NCBI GenBank assembly: GCA_016710235.1
Contig: JADJLG010000001.1
Coordinates: 434,001-498,000 of the forward strand
Origin: Saprospiraceae bacterium
GTDB taxonomy: Bacteria > Bacteroidota > Bacteroidia > Chitinophagales > Saprospiraceae
Reading direction: 5' to 3'
DNA: 64,000 nucleotides
In this document: positions 8,599 to 17,827 of the stretch, one piece after another
Position numbering within the stretch: position 1 is the stretch's first letter
Layout: each line of letters starts with the position of its first letter
Position numbers and translations under genes: made by a program
The notes under the pieces: model-generated
What the model was told of the DNA's origin: nothing
The model's input: only the letters and a program-made list of their open reading frames with translations
Databases searched by the model: none

Positions 8599-9837
8599 TT
8601 AATTCTGCTTCACGATGCGCACTCTTTCAATTCTTGTATCACTTACTGATTCTAAAATAAATTTATAATTATCCCAAATGAATTCATCACCCTGTTCCGG
8701 AATATTACCACTTTGCGTCACTATATAACCTGATAAGGTCTGGTATTCTCCCGGTGGCAAATCAATATCAAATTCTTGTTTGAGATATGACAATTCGAGT
8801 CTTCCTGAAAAAACAAATTCATAAGGCGAAACGACTTCTTCAATGAACTCCTCCTTATCGTGTTCATCTTCGATCTCACCAAATATTTCTTCCAAAATAT
8901 CTTCCAGTGTAATGATGCCGGATGTGCCACCAAATTCATCCACAACACAAGCCATTGAAATTCTCAATTTATTCATCCGCAACATCAAATCATAAACATT
9001 CAAAGTTTCCGGAACAAATGGCATATCCATCACCATGGCCTTTATCGTCTTGTGCTCCTTAAACATTTGTTGATGATGAATGTAACCTAAAACATTGTCG
9101 ATATCACCATCAATTACTATAATCTTGGATAAACTTGATTCGGAAAATACCTGACGCAAATCAGCAAGACTTTCCTGTACGTCAATCGCGACGATCTCAG
9201 TACGAGGTATCATACAATTTTTAACCTTAATTTGTCTGAGATTGAGCGCATTTTTAAAAATATCTGCGTCAATGACTTCATCCGAGATATGCACCTGCCC
9301 CTGGATAAAATGCTCCAGATCCATGGTATTGAATCGCTGTTGATTTTTCTCCATAGAAGCACCCAACACTCTACGTATGATAAAAGATGAAATCCATGAT
9401 AAAAATCGTGCCGGCCATGATAAAAGTTTATAAAAAAAATACAATGGATAAGCAAGAGGAATCAGAATATCATTTGCATACAATCTAAAAAGTGCTTTTG
9501 GGAAAAACTCCCCAAAAACTAATATCACTAAGGTGACAAGAAATGTATTCAATAAAATCAAAACTCCTTCACGGACAGGAAGAAAATGTAAAGTGCTCGT
9601 AAAAAAATCTGTGAGGAGGTAGGACAGAGTAACCAATGAAATATTCAATCCCACCATCATCACCGATATAAATTCGTCTGCATTGTCAAAGAATATAGAA
9701 AGTATTTTTCCGCTACTACTCCCTCGACTTTTTTTAATTTCGATAGCAAGTTTGTTTGCACTGACGAAAGCGATCTCTGAACCTGAAAAGAAAGCTGTCA
9801 AGGCCAGAAAAAATAATATCAATAGAAAAGTCCCCAT
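8599..9837 (-). CDS. CNNM/CBS/CorC-domain membrane protein (GldE-like)
   Basis: This 412-residue protein has an N-terminal DUF21/CNNM transmembrane domain (about four helices, residues 1-150; GSEIAFVSANKLAIE is typical). A CBS pair follows (about 180-310), then a C-terminal CorC/HlyC domain (about 325-405). The family includes Mg/Co efflux-type proteins, haemolysin-like proteins and, in gliding Bacteroidota, GldE. Its start is 4 bp after the lptC stop, so it is in the same operon as lptC. Whether it transports a cation or has a gliding or secretion accessory role cannot be resolved here. Confidence 0.85.
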   Translation of the reverse strand: MGTFLLILFFLALTAFFSGSEIAFVSANKLAIEIKKSRGSSSGKILSIFFDNADEFISVMMVGLNISLVTLSYLLTDFFTSTLHFLPVREGVLILLNTFLVTLVILVFGEFFPKALFRLYANDILIPLAYPLYFFYKLLSWPARFLSWISSFIIRRVLGASMEKNQQRFNTMDLEHFIQGQVHISDEVIDADIFKNALNLRQIKVKNCMIPRTEIVAIDVQESLADLRQVFSESSLSKIIVIDGDIDNVLGYIHHQQMFKEHKTIKAMVMDMPFVPETLNVYDLMLRMNKLRISMACVVDEFGGTSGIITLEDILEEIFGEIEDEHDKEEFIEEVVSPYEFVFSGRLELSYLKQEFDIDLPPGEYQTLSGYIVTQSGNIPEQGDEFIWDNYKFILESVSDTRIERVRIVKQN

Positions 9838-9841
9838 ATAT

Positions 9842-10405
9842 TTATTTCAGCACATCTGGTTTGATAAGTTTTGACGCAGGAATTTGAGCATCAATATATT
9901 TCATTGTACTCTTCTGGAATTTCTCATCAGTTTCGAAACCATACCCTTGAATGATTTCATCTTTTCTTGTTACCCTTACGAATTTGTCGGTGTAAAGTTT
10001 GCCTTCTCTTTCATCCCAGATCAACTCGGCACTATGCATGGTTTCTCCCCTGTTATTGATAAAGTAAACACTGTCCTGCATGGTAGTGGTTCTGCTTTCC
10101 AAACTCCGAATAGCATACTTAGAGCTGAGTGTATTTTGTAACACATTTTTTTTATCATAAAACTCAGCAAGAAAACCATTTGGAAATTCCTCTTTGTGTT
10201 CATTGAGTTTTGTGTGACGTATCATCAAAGGTGCTTTGATTTTGATCACGATATTTCCTGAATCACTATAGATAATTTTTACATTTTCGATATACTCCTT
10301 GTCGGCATAGCTGGCAGCTTCTTCATCGGACCATTCTTTTCTCTCTTCTTTGCAGGAATACAAAAAAACTATCAACAACAACATCATTGTGTAATCCCTC
10401 ATCAT
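9842..10405 (-). CDS. lptC: LPS export protein LptC (lipoprotein-like)
   Basis: LptC is the bitopic periplasmic component that passes LPS from the LptBFG extractor to LptA. The protein is 187 residues with a hydrophobic start and a lipobox-like FLYSC at Cys18. The rest is the beta-jellyroll repeat pattern of the LptC/OstA fold (NVKIIYSDSGNIVIKIKAP, then EFPNGFLAEFYDKK, and ELIWDEREGKLYTDKFVRV). Its ATG overlaps the stop of the upstream adhesin gene (ATGA), and the CNNM protein follows 4 bp later. lptE lies 6 kb away on the same strand. Confidence 0.85.
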   Translation of the reverse strand: MMRDYTMMLLLIVFLYSCKEERKEWSDEEAASYADKEYIENVKIIYSDSGNIVIKIKAPLMIRHTKLNEHKEEFPNGFLAEFYDKKNVLQNTLSSKYAIRSLESRTTTMQDSVYFINNRGETMHSAELIWDEREGKLYTDKFVRVTRKDEIIQGYGFETDEKFQKSTMKYIDAQIPASKLIKPDVLK

Positions 10406-12513
10406 CGCAACAAGGTAAACTCCCCTGAAATTTCTTTGGTAAAACCGTCGATAAATTTGACCTTGACCACATAAGCAAATACTCCCGGATTCATTTTACT
10501 TCCTCTGAACTCACCATTCCAACCTGTAGTAGGGTCATCCAATGGAAGGTTCGCACCGTGATAAACTTCCTCTCCCCATCGATCATAAATCCGCAAATAT
10601 TCAATGGATCTCACAGCTTTACTACCAAACACAGTAAACACATCATTTATTCCATCTCCATTTGCCGAAAATACATTTGGAGCAAAGACATCATAATTTT
10701 TAATGATACGAATGTATAGTGAGTCATATCCTTCACATCCATTCTGATCTACTACTTTGAGAACAAGATATCCTTCCTGAAGTGGCAACACTTTGGAAGA
10801 CTGGCAAGTTTTGCATTCAATGTCGTGATTCCCTGACCACTCATATTCGTAATTTTGGTTAGGCAATGCTGATCCGTTGACGAATATTTCATCACCCAAA
10901 TCGATAGTTTTGTCAGCACCTGCATCAGCTATGATGGGTGGTGGCTCTGTGATAGTGACATTAGTAGAGTCCAAGCAGCCTTTTCTATCCTGAATATATA
11001 TTTTATACACCCCGGGTGACAAATTTGAAAATTTATTCAAAGGGAAAAAGTTCTCTTTATCTAAGGAAAAAAGATAAAATGACTGATTGGTCGACTGGTC
11101 AATGTAAGGATTGCCTAACTCTCCCCTAACTACTATTGCACCGTCATTGGATTGATGGCACTTCGTATTCAGGACACTATCCACCGACAATAGCAAATCC
11201 GGTAAGTCTTCACAACAAGGTTCAGCAAAAACTCTCCTCACCTCAGTTACTTTGCATCCCAAATCAGTTTCAACGGTTAGGGTGATAAACTTTTCGCCAA
11301 AGGAAAAGTAGTTCACTTTATGAGGACCCGGCCCAGTCCCAGTCTGTGGAATGGCGTCCTTCCCAAAATTCCAGTCATACCTGGTAATCCTTCCTCCTTC
11401 AAACACAGAACTGTCCTGTATTATAAAATCGGTCTCGCATCTAAGACCTGAAGATGGATTCGTAGTAAAGGCCGGTTCAGGACCAGCAAAATCGCATCCT
11501 CCCCATTCCATAGCAAAACCAATGCCTGTTGCTGAAAAATTGTTAATCAATAAAGAATAATATTTGTCCTTTTCCAGTACGAGGTATTTGCTGAAAGCAT
11601 TTTCCCCGGCATCGCAATTAAAATTCTCGGTTGTATCCCTTTCGGTGAGACTTAGCCCTGTAACATATGGCGCTCTACCTGTTGGAGAACAAGGCGGAGC
11701 CGTTGCATTACAACGAAGCAGTTTTTTATCATTACAGTTGTGCAGGCCTGAGGGTAGTTCGTACAAGGCAAAATCAATATCATCTCCTGGATTCAGTGGA
11801 GCTATTGAAAATGTAAGGGTACATCGACTAGTTGATTTCCAGGTATACCAAGTGCTCTGCATTTCTGATGCTTGAGCACCACCGCCCTCCCCAAGACAGC
11901 TACCTTTGCCCTCGTCACGAATTAATCCTGCACCTTGAAAGCTCTTGTTGACAAAAGGAGAGTTGTCACAGATGACGGTTGCCCGATTACAATCTTGTTC
12001 TGCCTGGGCTGGAGGAAAATAGTTATTGATACAGAGCTGAAAAGTACCTGAAGCTCCGTTCAAACCATCAATCCTCAGTAAGTAATCCTGCCCAATGATG
12101 AGACCGCCTTCGTAGATCGTGATTACACCTTGTCGTGTAGCATCTGACCCGCAATTTAATTCGGAGATAACACCACCGCATACACCGGAATAAAGAGCTA
12201 CCTGAGGGGATGCAAGTGTTCCACCAGGACTATTGTTGACGATATTGGTTCCGATAACGGTAATACTTACATCACTGGCGAAGGCTCTGAATGAAAACCA
12301 AACATCTCCGTTTGAACTGTTCCAGCAACTGGGAATCCCATAACCACTAGGCGTAGCCCCAACAGTTGTAAAGGCTCCGACTGCACTGCAATACTTACTA
12401 ACATCACTCAATTTTTCGGGCTTTTGACAATTGTCATTAGCAGGTTGGGCAACCACGCCAGTTATTACAAACAGGTTGACCAAGAGTATAAAATAAGGTA
12501 GAATAATTTTCAT
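10402..12513 (-). CDS. T9SS type B (gliding motility-associated C-terminal domain) secreted protein
   Basis: A 703-residue cell-surface protein from the ATG at 12513; a GTG two codons earlier is also in frame. A signal peptide (MKIILPYFILLVNLFVITGV, cleavage after VVAQ) is followed by Cys-rich beta-sandwich regions. A PKD-like domain follows around 360-420 (RYDWNFGKDAIPQTG, FGEKFITLTVETDLGCKV). The last ~95 residues are the type B sorting domain (FSANGDGINDVF, then YDRWGEEVYHG, GWNGEFRG, PGVFAYVVKVKFIDG), which directs export by the type IX system. Unusually it overlaps lptC by 4 bp. Ligand or function is unknown; adhesion is inferred. Confidence 0.88.
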   Translation of the reverse strand: MKIILPYFILLVNLFVITGVVAQPANDNCQKPEKLSDVSKYCSAVGAFTTVGATPSGYGIPSCWNSSNGDVWFSFRAFASDVSITVIGTNIVNNSPGGTLASPQVALYSGVCGGVISELNCGSDATRQGVITIYEGGLIIGQDYLLRIDGLNGASGTFQLCINNYFPPAQAEQDCNRATVICDNSPFVNKSFQGAGLIRDEGKGSCLGEGGGAQASEMQSTWYTWKSTSRCTLTFSIAPLNPGDDIDFALYELPSGLHNCNDKKLLRCNATAPPCSPTGRAPYVTGLSLTERDTTENFNCDAGENAFSKYLVLEKDKYYSLLINNFSATGIGFAMEWGGCDFAGPEPAFTTNPSSGLRCETDFIIQDSSVFEGGRITRYDWNFGKDAIPQTGTGPGPHKVNYFSFGEKFITLTVETDLGCKVTEVRRVFAEPCCEDLPDLLLSVDSVLNTKCHQSNDGAIVVRGELGNPYIDQSTNQSFYLFSLDKENFFPLNKFSNLSPGVYKIYIQDRKGCLDSTNVTITEPPPIIADAGADKTIDLGDEIFVNGSALPNQNYEYEWSGNHDIECKTCQSSKVLPLQEGYLVLKVVDQNGCEGYDSLYIRIIKNYDVFAPNVFSANGDGINDVFTVFGSKAVRSIEYLRIYDRWGEEVYHGANLPLDDPTTGWNGEFRGSKMNPGVFAYVVKVKFIDGFTKEISGEFTLLR

Positions 12514-12640
12514 TTGCACTATTTGTACAACTAAGACGCAATTTGATGCAAAATAGCTTATTGCGCGAGATTAATTTATGCGAAAATTACAATATTTCAA
12601 GGGATTTTGTTCAAAATGTCCGCTTTTCATATGGTCTGAG

Positions 12641-12648
12641 TAACTTTG
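12641..12648 (+). promoter_or_regulatory. Promoter -7 element for pssA
   Basis: TAACTTTG matches TAnnTTTG and ends 17 bp before the pssA ATG, predicting a very short leader. It starts a five-gene plus-strand run ending with mvaA. Confidence 0.6.
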
Positions 12649-12665
12649 TTCGTTAAAGTAGATTA

Positions 12666-13355
12666 ATGTTTTCACTGCCCAACCTTCTCACACTGATCAA
12701 CCTATCCAGCGGATTGGTGGGAACTCATGCCGTATTTAGCGGGCAGCCCAAAACCGGAGCTATTTGTATTCTAATCGGGCTCATTGCTGATCTGTTTGAT
12801 GGATATCTGGCAAGATTATTGAAAAAAGAGGGTCCGTTTGGAGTTCAGTTGGACTCATTTGCCGATCTGGTAACGTTTGGGATACTACCTGGGGTGTTTG
12901 TGCTTTTACAACTCCAGAAAACTCTGCCAGCTGAATTAAGCTACCTTGCTTTTTTGGGATTCATGATTCCAGTTTTCAGCGCGCTGAGACTTGCTCGATT
13001 CAACATCAATACGGACTTAACCCCTTCAGATTTTCAAGGAGTGCCCACACCTGTAGTAGCTGTATTTTTTGGAGGTATTATGTTGGCGACTCCGCATATC
13101 TTATCCGACAATCCGTGGATACTTTTGGCATTTTCTTCATTTTGGTCTTTCATGATGATCAGTGTGTTTTCAATCATAAAATTTATTCCGACAACATTGT
13201 GGTTCCGCAAACATTGGCCGCTATGGTTGTTATTTCTATGTGCTGCATTTTTTTTGTATCAGTCCCCTGGATTGATTTTCAGTGCATGGATGTTATTCTA
13301 TGTATTATATAGTTTTTACTTTTTTCTTTTGAATAAAAATAAACTTCGTCAATAA
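12666..13355 (+). CDS. pssA: CDP-diacylglycerol--serine O-phosphatidyltransferase
   Basis: The enzyme makes phosphatidylserine from CDP-diacylglycerol and serine in the inner membrane, the first step to phosphatidylethanolamine. The 229-residue protein is strongly hydrophobic with about six helices. It carries the CDP-alcohol phosphotransferase signature DG-x2-AR-x8-G-x3-D-x3-D (DGYLARLLKKEG, GVQLDSFAD). The start MFSLPNLLTLINLSSGLVG is the usual family start. It heads the pssA-purS-rsmI-fni-mvaA run. Confidence 0.93.
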   Translation: MFSLPNLLTLINLSSGLVGTHAVFSGQPKTGAICILIGLIADLFDGYLARLLKKEGPFGVQLDSFADLVTFGILPGVFVLLQLQKTLPAELSYLAFLGFMIPVFSALRLARFNINTDLTPSDFQGVPTPVVAVFFGGIMLATPHILSDNPWILLAFSSFWSFMMISVFSIIKFIPTTLWFRKHWPLWLLFLCAAFFLYQSPGLIFSAWMLFYVLYSFYFFLLNKNKLRQ

Positions 13356-13367
13356 AATAAAATCCGA

Positions 13368-13622
13368 ATGAAACAGTATTTGGCTTCAATTGATATTATG
13401 CCTCACAAAGAACTACTTGACCCACAGGGTAAAACAGTAGCTAGAAACATGGACCATATGGACCTACATGGTATAAGTGATGTACGAGTGGGAAAGCATA
13501 TAGAAGTTAAATTTGAAGCAGCGGATGAAAAATCTGCTGAGAAACTTATACATGATGCTTGTCAAAAATTATTGACCAACGTAATCACTGAAACTTATAC
13601 TTTCCAAATAACTTCTGCCTGA
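13368..13622 (+). CDS. purS: Phosphoribosylformylglycinamidine synthase subunit PurS
   Basis: PurS is the small bridging subunit that brings PurL and the glutaminase PurQ together in the fourth step of purine synthesis. The 84-residue protein shows the conserved pattern: MPHKELLDPQGKTVARNM, then VRVGKHIEVKFE and the C-terminal LTNVITETYTFQI. It lies 12 bp after pssA and 2 bp before rsmI, hence probably co-transcribed. purL and purQ are not in the window. Confidence 0.92.
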   Translation: MKQYLASIDIMPHKELLDPQGKTVARNMDHMDLHGISDVRVGKHIEVKFEAADEKSAEKLIHDACQKLLTNVITETYTFQITSA

Positions 13623-13624
13623 AG

Positions 13625-14338
13625 ATGTTGTATTTGGTTCCTACTCCGATTGGAAATCTTGGTGACATGACAATGAGGGCAATCCAAACCCTCAAGGAAG
13701 TAGATTTGATACTTGTAGAAGATACAAGAGTGAGCAAAACTTTACTCAGGAACTTTGACATTTCTACTCCATACAAATCATTTCATCTCAACAATGAACA
13801 CAAATCTGTAGAAACAATCATCCATGAACTGCAAAGTGGCAAAAAAATAGCATTGATCTCAGATGCAGGATCTCCTGCAATTTCTGATCCAGGATTCTTG
13901 TTGGTACGCGCATGCAGACAAGAAGGAATGGAAGTAATTGCTTTGCCCGGCGCCACTGCACTTATTCCGGCAATCAGCGCATCCGGATTGCCTTGTGAAA
14001 AATTTTTTTTCCAAGGTTTCTTACCCACTAAAAAAGGTCGAGCAACCCAACTGAAGTTTTTATCTAAACTTCCAGTCACTATAGTCATTTATGAATCTCC
14101 ACATCGCATTGTCAAAACTATAGCAGAATTAAAAGAAATCTTTGGCAAAGACCGCGATTGCAGTATTGCAAAGGAAATCAGTAAATTGTATGAAAAATAT
14201 TTTAATGGTAGTTTGGAAGAGGTTTATCAGCAACTAGTTCAAATACCTAAGATGCATGGTGAATTTGTCCTTTGCATTGGGCCTGCTACAAATTTAAAAT
14301 CTGCTTTGAAACAGCAATTTACTGATGATGACGAATAG
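13625..14338 (+). CDS. rsmI: 16S rRNA (cytidine1402-2'-O)-methyltransferase RsmI
   Basis: RsmI is a SAM-dependent 2'-O-methyltransferase acting on C1402 of 16S rRNA in the decoding centre. The 237-residue protein begins LYLVPTPIGNLGDMTMRA. It carries the tetrapyrrole-methylase fold motifs EDTRVSKTLL, ISDAGSPAISDPG and ALPGATALIPAISASGLP. The length is at the short end for the family, so the C-terminal extension is reduced. Its last 14 bp overlap the fni start. Confidence 0.95.
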   Translation: MLYLVPTPIGNLGDMTMRAIQTLKEVDLILVEDTRVSKTLLRNFDISTPYKSFHLNNEHKSVETIIHELQSGKKIALISDAGSPAISDPGFLLVRACRQEGMEVIALPGATALIPAISASGLPCEKFFFQGFLPTKKGRATQLKFLSKLPVTIVIYESPHRIVKTIAELKEIFGKDRDCSIAKEISKLYEKYFNGSLEEVYQQLVQIPKMHGEFVLCIGPATNLKSALKQQFTDDDE

Positions 14339-15344
14339 TGGAGATCGAAAGAAAGACCATCTTGATCTGGCGAAAGCATCTCAGGTGAATTTTAACTTGA
14401 AAGATGACAGATTTGACTATGATCCAATAAATGGAATACATCCTACAACAGAGGATGAAATTCATATTCATTTAGCTGGAGCGGATTTGAAATTTCCATT
14501 ATGGATTTCCAGCATGACAGGAGGTACCGAACATTCCAGAATCATTAATCAAAGGTTGGCAGAAGTGTGTGCTGAGTTTGGACTGGGAATGGGACTGGGA
14601 TCATGTCGCAAAATTCTGACAAATCCTGAGACGTTTGATGATTTTAATGTTCGAAAATTTATAGGGAATCAACCTTTGTACGCAAATCTCGGAATAGTTC
14701 AAGTACATGAATCCATAAAGAATGGAAGTTGGCATCTTGTTGAAGATATGGTATCTAGACTAGAGGCTAATGGGCTGATCATTCACGTTAACCCGCTTCA
14801 AGAATGGATGCAAAAAGAAGGTGATCGAATGAGCGAAACAGCATTGGAAACCATTCTTAAAGCCATTGAATATTCAAAATTTCCATTGATAGTCAAAGAG
14901 GTTGGTCAAGGCATGAGCAAGTCGGCTCTTTTATCTTTACTTTCATTACCACTTGCAGCGATTGAATTTGGTGCTTTCGGAGGGACAAATTTTTCAAAAT
15001 TAGAATCATTGCGGACAAATGATGAAAACTATTTTGAACCAATTTGTTTTGTTGGCCATGATGCAGAAGAAATGACGCAATCTTGCAATCAAATTTTTGT
15101 TGAATATCCAGAGATATCAGGTAAAAATCTGAGACTGATTATCTCCGGTGGTGTTCAGAATTTTCTGGATGGATACTATCTGACTTCCTTGAGTAAAATT
15201 CCTGCGATGTACGGACAAGCAGCCCCTTTCTTGTATGCGGCAACTGAGAGTTATGAAAAACTCCGGGAATATACAAAGGCTCAAATAAATGGTTTTTTGT
15301 TAGCCAAACAGTTTCTCAAACTTAAAAAATCCGCAAATGGCTGA
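14325..15344 (+). CDS. fni: Isopentenyl-diphosphate delta-isomerase, type 2 (FMN)
   Basis: This enzyme interconverts IPP and DMAPP using reduced FMN and Mg. The 339-residue protein opens with the conserved RKKDHLDLAK and has the FMN-binding SSMTGGTEH at 62-70. It also has the internal GLGMGLGSCR, YANLGIVQ and IHVNPLQEWMQKEGDR (substrate/Mg site) and a C-terminal ISGGVQNFLDGY phosphate loop. Two tandem ATGs are possible (14325 and 14328). It overlaps rsmI and mvaA. Pairing with HMG-CoA reductase supports a mevalonate pathway. Confidence 0.94.
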   Translation: MMTNSGDRKKDHLDLAKASQVNFNLKDDRFDYDPINGIHPTTEDEIHIHLAGADLKFPLWISSMTGGTEHSRIINQRLAEVCAEFGLGMGLGSCRKILTNPETFDDFNVRKFIGNQPLYANLGIVQVHESIKNGSWHLVEDMVSRLEANGLIIHVNPLQEWMQKEGDRMSETALETILKAIEYSKFPLIVKEVGQGMSKSALLSLLSLPLAAIEFGAFGGTNFSKLESLRTNDENYFEPICFVGHDAEEMTQSCNQIFVEYPEISGKNLRLIISGGVQNFLDGYYLTSLSKIPAMYGQAAPFLYAATESYEKLREYTKAQINGFLLAKQFLKLKKSANG

Positions 15345-16686
15345 AAACGCACATATACCGGTATCAAAAACAATCAGCGGATTTTCAAAACTATCCAAAC
15401 GTGGAAAAATCAAATGGATGGTTGAAAATTTTTTTAAAGATCCTGAGATTGTGATGCATGAACTGATGAGTTATTGGCATAAAAATGAAGACCAACAAAA
15501 AATCCTCGACGGTTTTGCAGAAAATACAATAACAAATTTTCCTCTTCCACTCAGTGTAGCGCCTAACTTCCTGATCAACGGAAAAACATATTGTGTTCCG
15601 ATGGTCATAGAAGAAAGTTCTGTTGTTGCGGCTGCATCTTCGGCTGCCAAATATTGGATGGACAGGGGAGGCATACAGACTAAAATTTTTGGTACAGAAA
15701 AACTGGGCCAAATTCATTTCAATTGGAAAGGAAACAAGTCCTGGTTAGAGCATCAGATTCCCGAATTGCTCCAAATGATGAAAGAAAATGCAAGAGACAT
15801 TCTTCAAAATATGGAAGCAAGGGGAGGAGGAGTTAAGAAAATGCAATTGATACATTTTCCAAAATTGGAAAACTATTGTCAGTTTCTTGTCAGCTTCGAA
15901 ACTTGTGATTCGATGGGAGCAAATTTTATAAACAGCTGCCTGGAATCATTCGCCATTAGTTTACAGCAATTTCTGGCAACCCATGAAAGTTTATCTGAGA
16001 CTGAACGCCATTCAGAAATTATCATGTGCATTTTGTCCAATTATACTCCGCAGTGTTTGGTCCGTGCAGAAGTAAGTTGTAGGATAGAAGATCTTGGAGA
16101 ATTTTCAGGAGGAATTCCAGCTCAGGAATTTGCACATAAATTTTTTACCGCAATCCAAATTGCCAAAGAAGATTCGTATCGAGCAGTGACACACAATAAA
16201 GGAATTTTCAATGGTATAGATGCTGTTGTGCTCGCTACAGCCAATGATTTTAGAGCGATAGAAGCTTGTGGTCATGCTTATGCTTCGAGAAGTGGAAAAT
16301 ATCGCAGCTTGAGTGATTGTGAAGTTGATGATGATTTATTTCGTTTCTGGCTTGACATTCCTCTTGCTATGGGATCAGTAGGAGGTTTGACTAAACTTCA
16401 CCCCATGGCAAATCGATCTCTTGAATTATTGGGCAATCCCGGAGCTGAAGAATTGATGATGATAACCGCTTCTACAGGATTGATGCAAAATTTTGCTGCG
16501 GTCAAATCATTGATAACTACCGGAATTCAGCAAGGTCATATGAAAATGCATTTGGCCAATATTTTGAACCAATTGAATATTCCTGTAACATACCACAATC
16601 AAATCGAAACATATTTCGCTCATAAAAAAATATCTTACAGTGATGTGCGAAATTACTATACATCCCTTCAGAAAAAAGAAAGTTGA
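15337..16686 (+). CDS. mvaA: Hydroxymethylglutaryl-CoA reductase, class II
   Basis: The enzyme interconverts HMG-CoA and mevalonate. At 449 residues it matches the class II (Pseudomonas mevalonii-like) form without a membrane anchor. Catalytic residues can be seen: Glu92/93 in EESSVVAAASSAAK, Lys288 in THNKGIFNGIDAV, Asp304 in ATANDFRAIEA and His401 in QQGHMKMH. Class II enzymes were first described as degradative, but in Bacteroidota next to fni a biosynthetic role is more likely (inference). It overlaps fni by 8 bp and ends the run, convergent with the thioredoxin gene. Confidence 0.95.
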   Translation: MAENAHIPVSKTISGFSKLSKRGKIKWMVENFFKDPEIVMHELMSYWHKNEDQQKILDGFAENTITNFPLPLSVAPNFLINGKTYCVPMVIEESSVVAAASSAAKYWMDRGGIQTKIFGTEKLGQIHFNWKGNKSWLEHQIPELLQMMKENARDILQNMEARGGGVKKMQLIHFPKLENYCQFLVSFETCDSMGANFINSCLESFAISLQQFLATHESLSETERHSEIIMCILSNYTPQCLVRAEVSCRIEDLGEFSGGIPAQEFAHKFFTAIQIAKEDSYRAVTHNKGIFNGIDAVVLATANDFRAIEACGHAYASRSGKYRSLSDCEVDDDLFRFWLDIPLAMGSVGGLTKLHPMANRSLELLGNPGAEELMMITASTGLMQNFAAVKSLITTGIQQGHMKMHLANILNQLNIPVTYHNQIETYFAHKKISYSDVRNYYTSLQKKES

Positions 16687-16713
16687 TTTTAACTCAAATC
16701 TTCTTTACACATA

Positions 16714-17532
16714 TTAGTAAATTGCCATATCAAAGAGCTTTCTGTTTTCCAAAGTTAAGGGATGCCGAGATCCCCAAAATCTAAAAAGTGCAATCCCAAC
16801 ACGCCTTGGTAATTGATCATGAAACGCCGGATTTTTCATGACAGTATCAATGATGATATCAATAGCTAGCTGAGCGTTTCCTTCGAGTAAACTTTTGCGT
16901 GCCTGCAGCAGATTGTGGTTTGCATTCTCCTCCGATGCAACCAAATTCATCCATGAAGAAATTGTATCAAAATCTTGTTTGAGTTCTTCAATATTTTTAA
17001 CATCCTTCAACGAGTTCAATTTTTGAATAGATGCTTCGGGCTCGTAAAACACCAAGTGTTTTATCGCATCAAGATTTGCAGCTGGATGGTCAGGGATAGT
17101 TTGAAGAAATATGTTTATTTTATCTAATAAATTCTTGTTAGGATAAGTCTGTGGTGATTCAGTAATCCAATCTCCATAATCATCCGAAACCGGTTCTTCC
17201 TCAGGGGGAAGCAATTTTGCAAGATGGTCGTCCAACCATTTTTTCACTGCTGGTTTTGGGAGTGCACCTGAAAACTCATCTACGAGCTTACCTTGATAAA
17301 TGAGTTTACAGTTTGGTATGCTTTGAATTCTGAAATAAGAGGCAATTTCAGGAAAATCCTCAGTATTGATTTTTACCAATTTCCATTTTCCATTTGATTC
17401 TTGCTCCAGTTGCTCCAACACGGGTCCCAAAATTTTACATGGACCGCACCACTCTGCCCAGAAATCTACGAGTACAGGCTTCTCCTGACTGAGTTCTACT
17501 ACATCCTTTTGAAAGTCAAAATCCGCATTCAT
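16714..17532 (-). CDS. Thioredoxin-TPR fusion (CnoX/YbbN-like)
   Basis: From the ATG at 17532 the 272-residue protein has a thioredoxin domain (1-105) with WAEWCGPCK, active-site cysteines at 29 and 32. A helical region with TPR-like repeats follows (about 150-265; LLQARKSLLEGNAQLAIDII). E. coli CnoX/YbbN has this architecture and hands oxidation-damaged clients to GroEL, but its active site is altered. Here CGPC is intact, so redox activity is expected. An upstream in-frame ATG at 17589 would add 19 residues and cannot be excluded. Confidence 0.85.
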   Translation of the reverse strand: MNADFDFQKDVVELSQEKPVLVDFWAEWCGPCKILGPVLEQLEQESNGKWKLVKINTEDFPEIASYFRIQSIPNCKLIYQGKLVDEFSGALPKPAVKKWLDDHLAKLLPPEEEPVSDDYGDWITESPQTYPNKNLLDKINIFLQTIPDHPAANLDAIKHLVFYEPEASIQKLNSLKDVKNIEELKQDFDTISSWMNLVASEENANHNLLQARKSLLEGNAQLAIDIIIDTVMKNPAFHDQLPRRVGIALFRFWGSRHPLTLENRKLFDMAIY

Positions 17533-17735
17533 TTGCTTTAAATAATTAATTAGCTTATTGTAGGATTGCTGCCTCAATTCCAATTTCATTGGCTCGATTG
17601 CAATTCAAAACCCCAAGCTTATCAATTTAAAAATCAAAGGATTGTTCATAAAGTCATCTATTTGGCAAACAATTCTCAATAGACTATCTACATTAATTTA
17701 TCATCAGTTTGGTTAACAAGAATTCATTATCAAAT

Positions 17736-17785
17736 AAAAAAAAACCGAATATGTACAATGGTGCATCATTGCAAATACCCGGTTT
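17736..17785 (-). terminator. Rho-independent terminator of the MscS gene
   Basis: On the minus strand, an AAACCG/CGGTTT stem encloses a further imperfect stem containing CAATG/CATTG. It is followed by a run of nine T. It lies 43 bp after the mscS stop codon, in the expected direction. Confidence 0.75.
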
Positions 17786-17827
17786 ATGATATATAATTTT
17801 AAAATTTTCAGCTCAAAAGCCTTCAAG

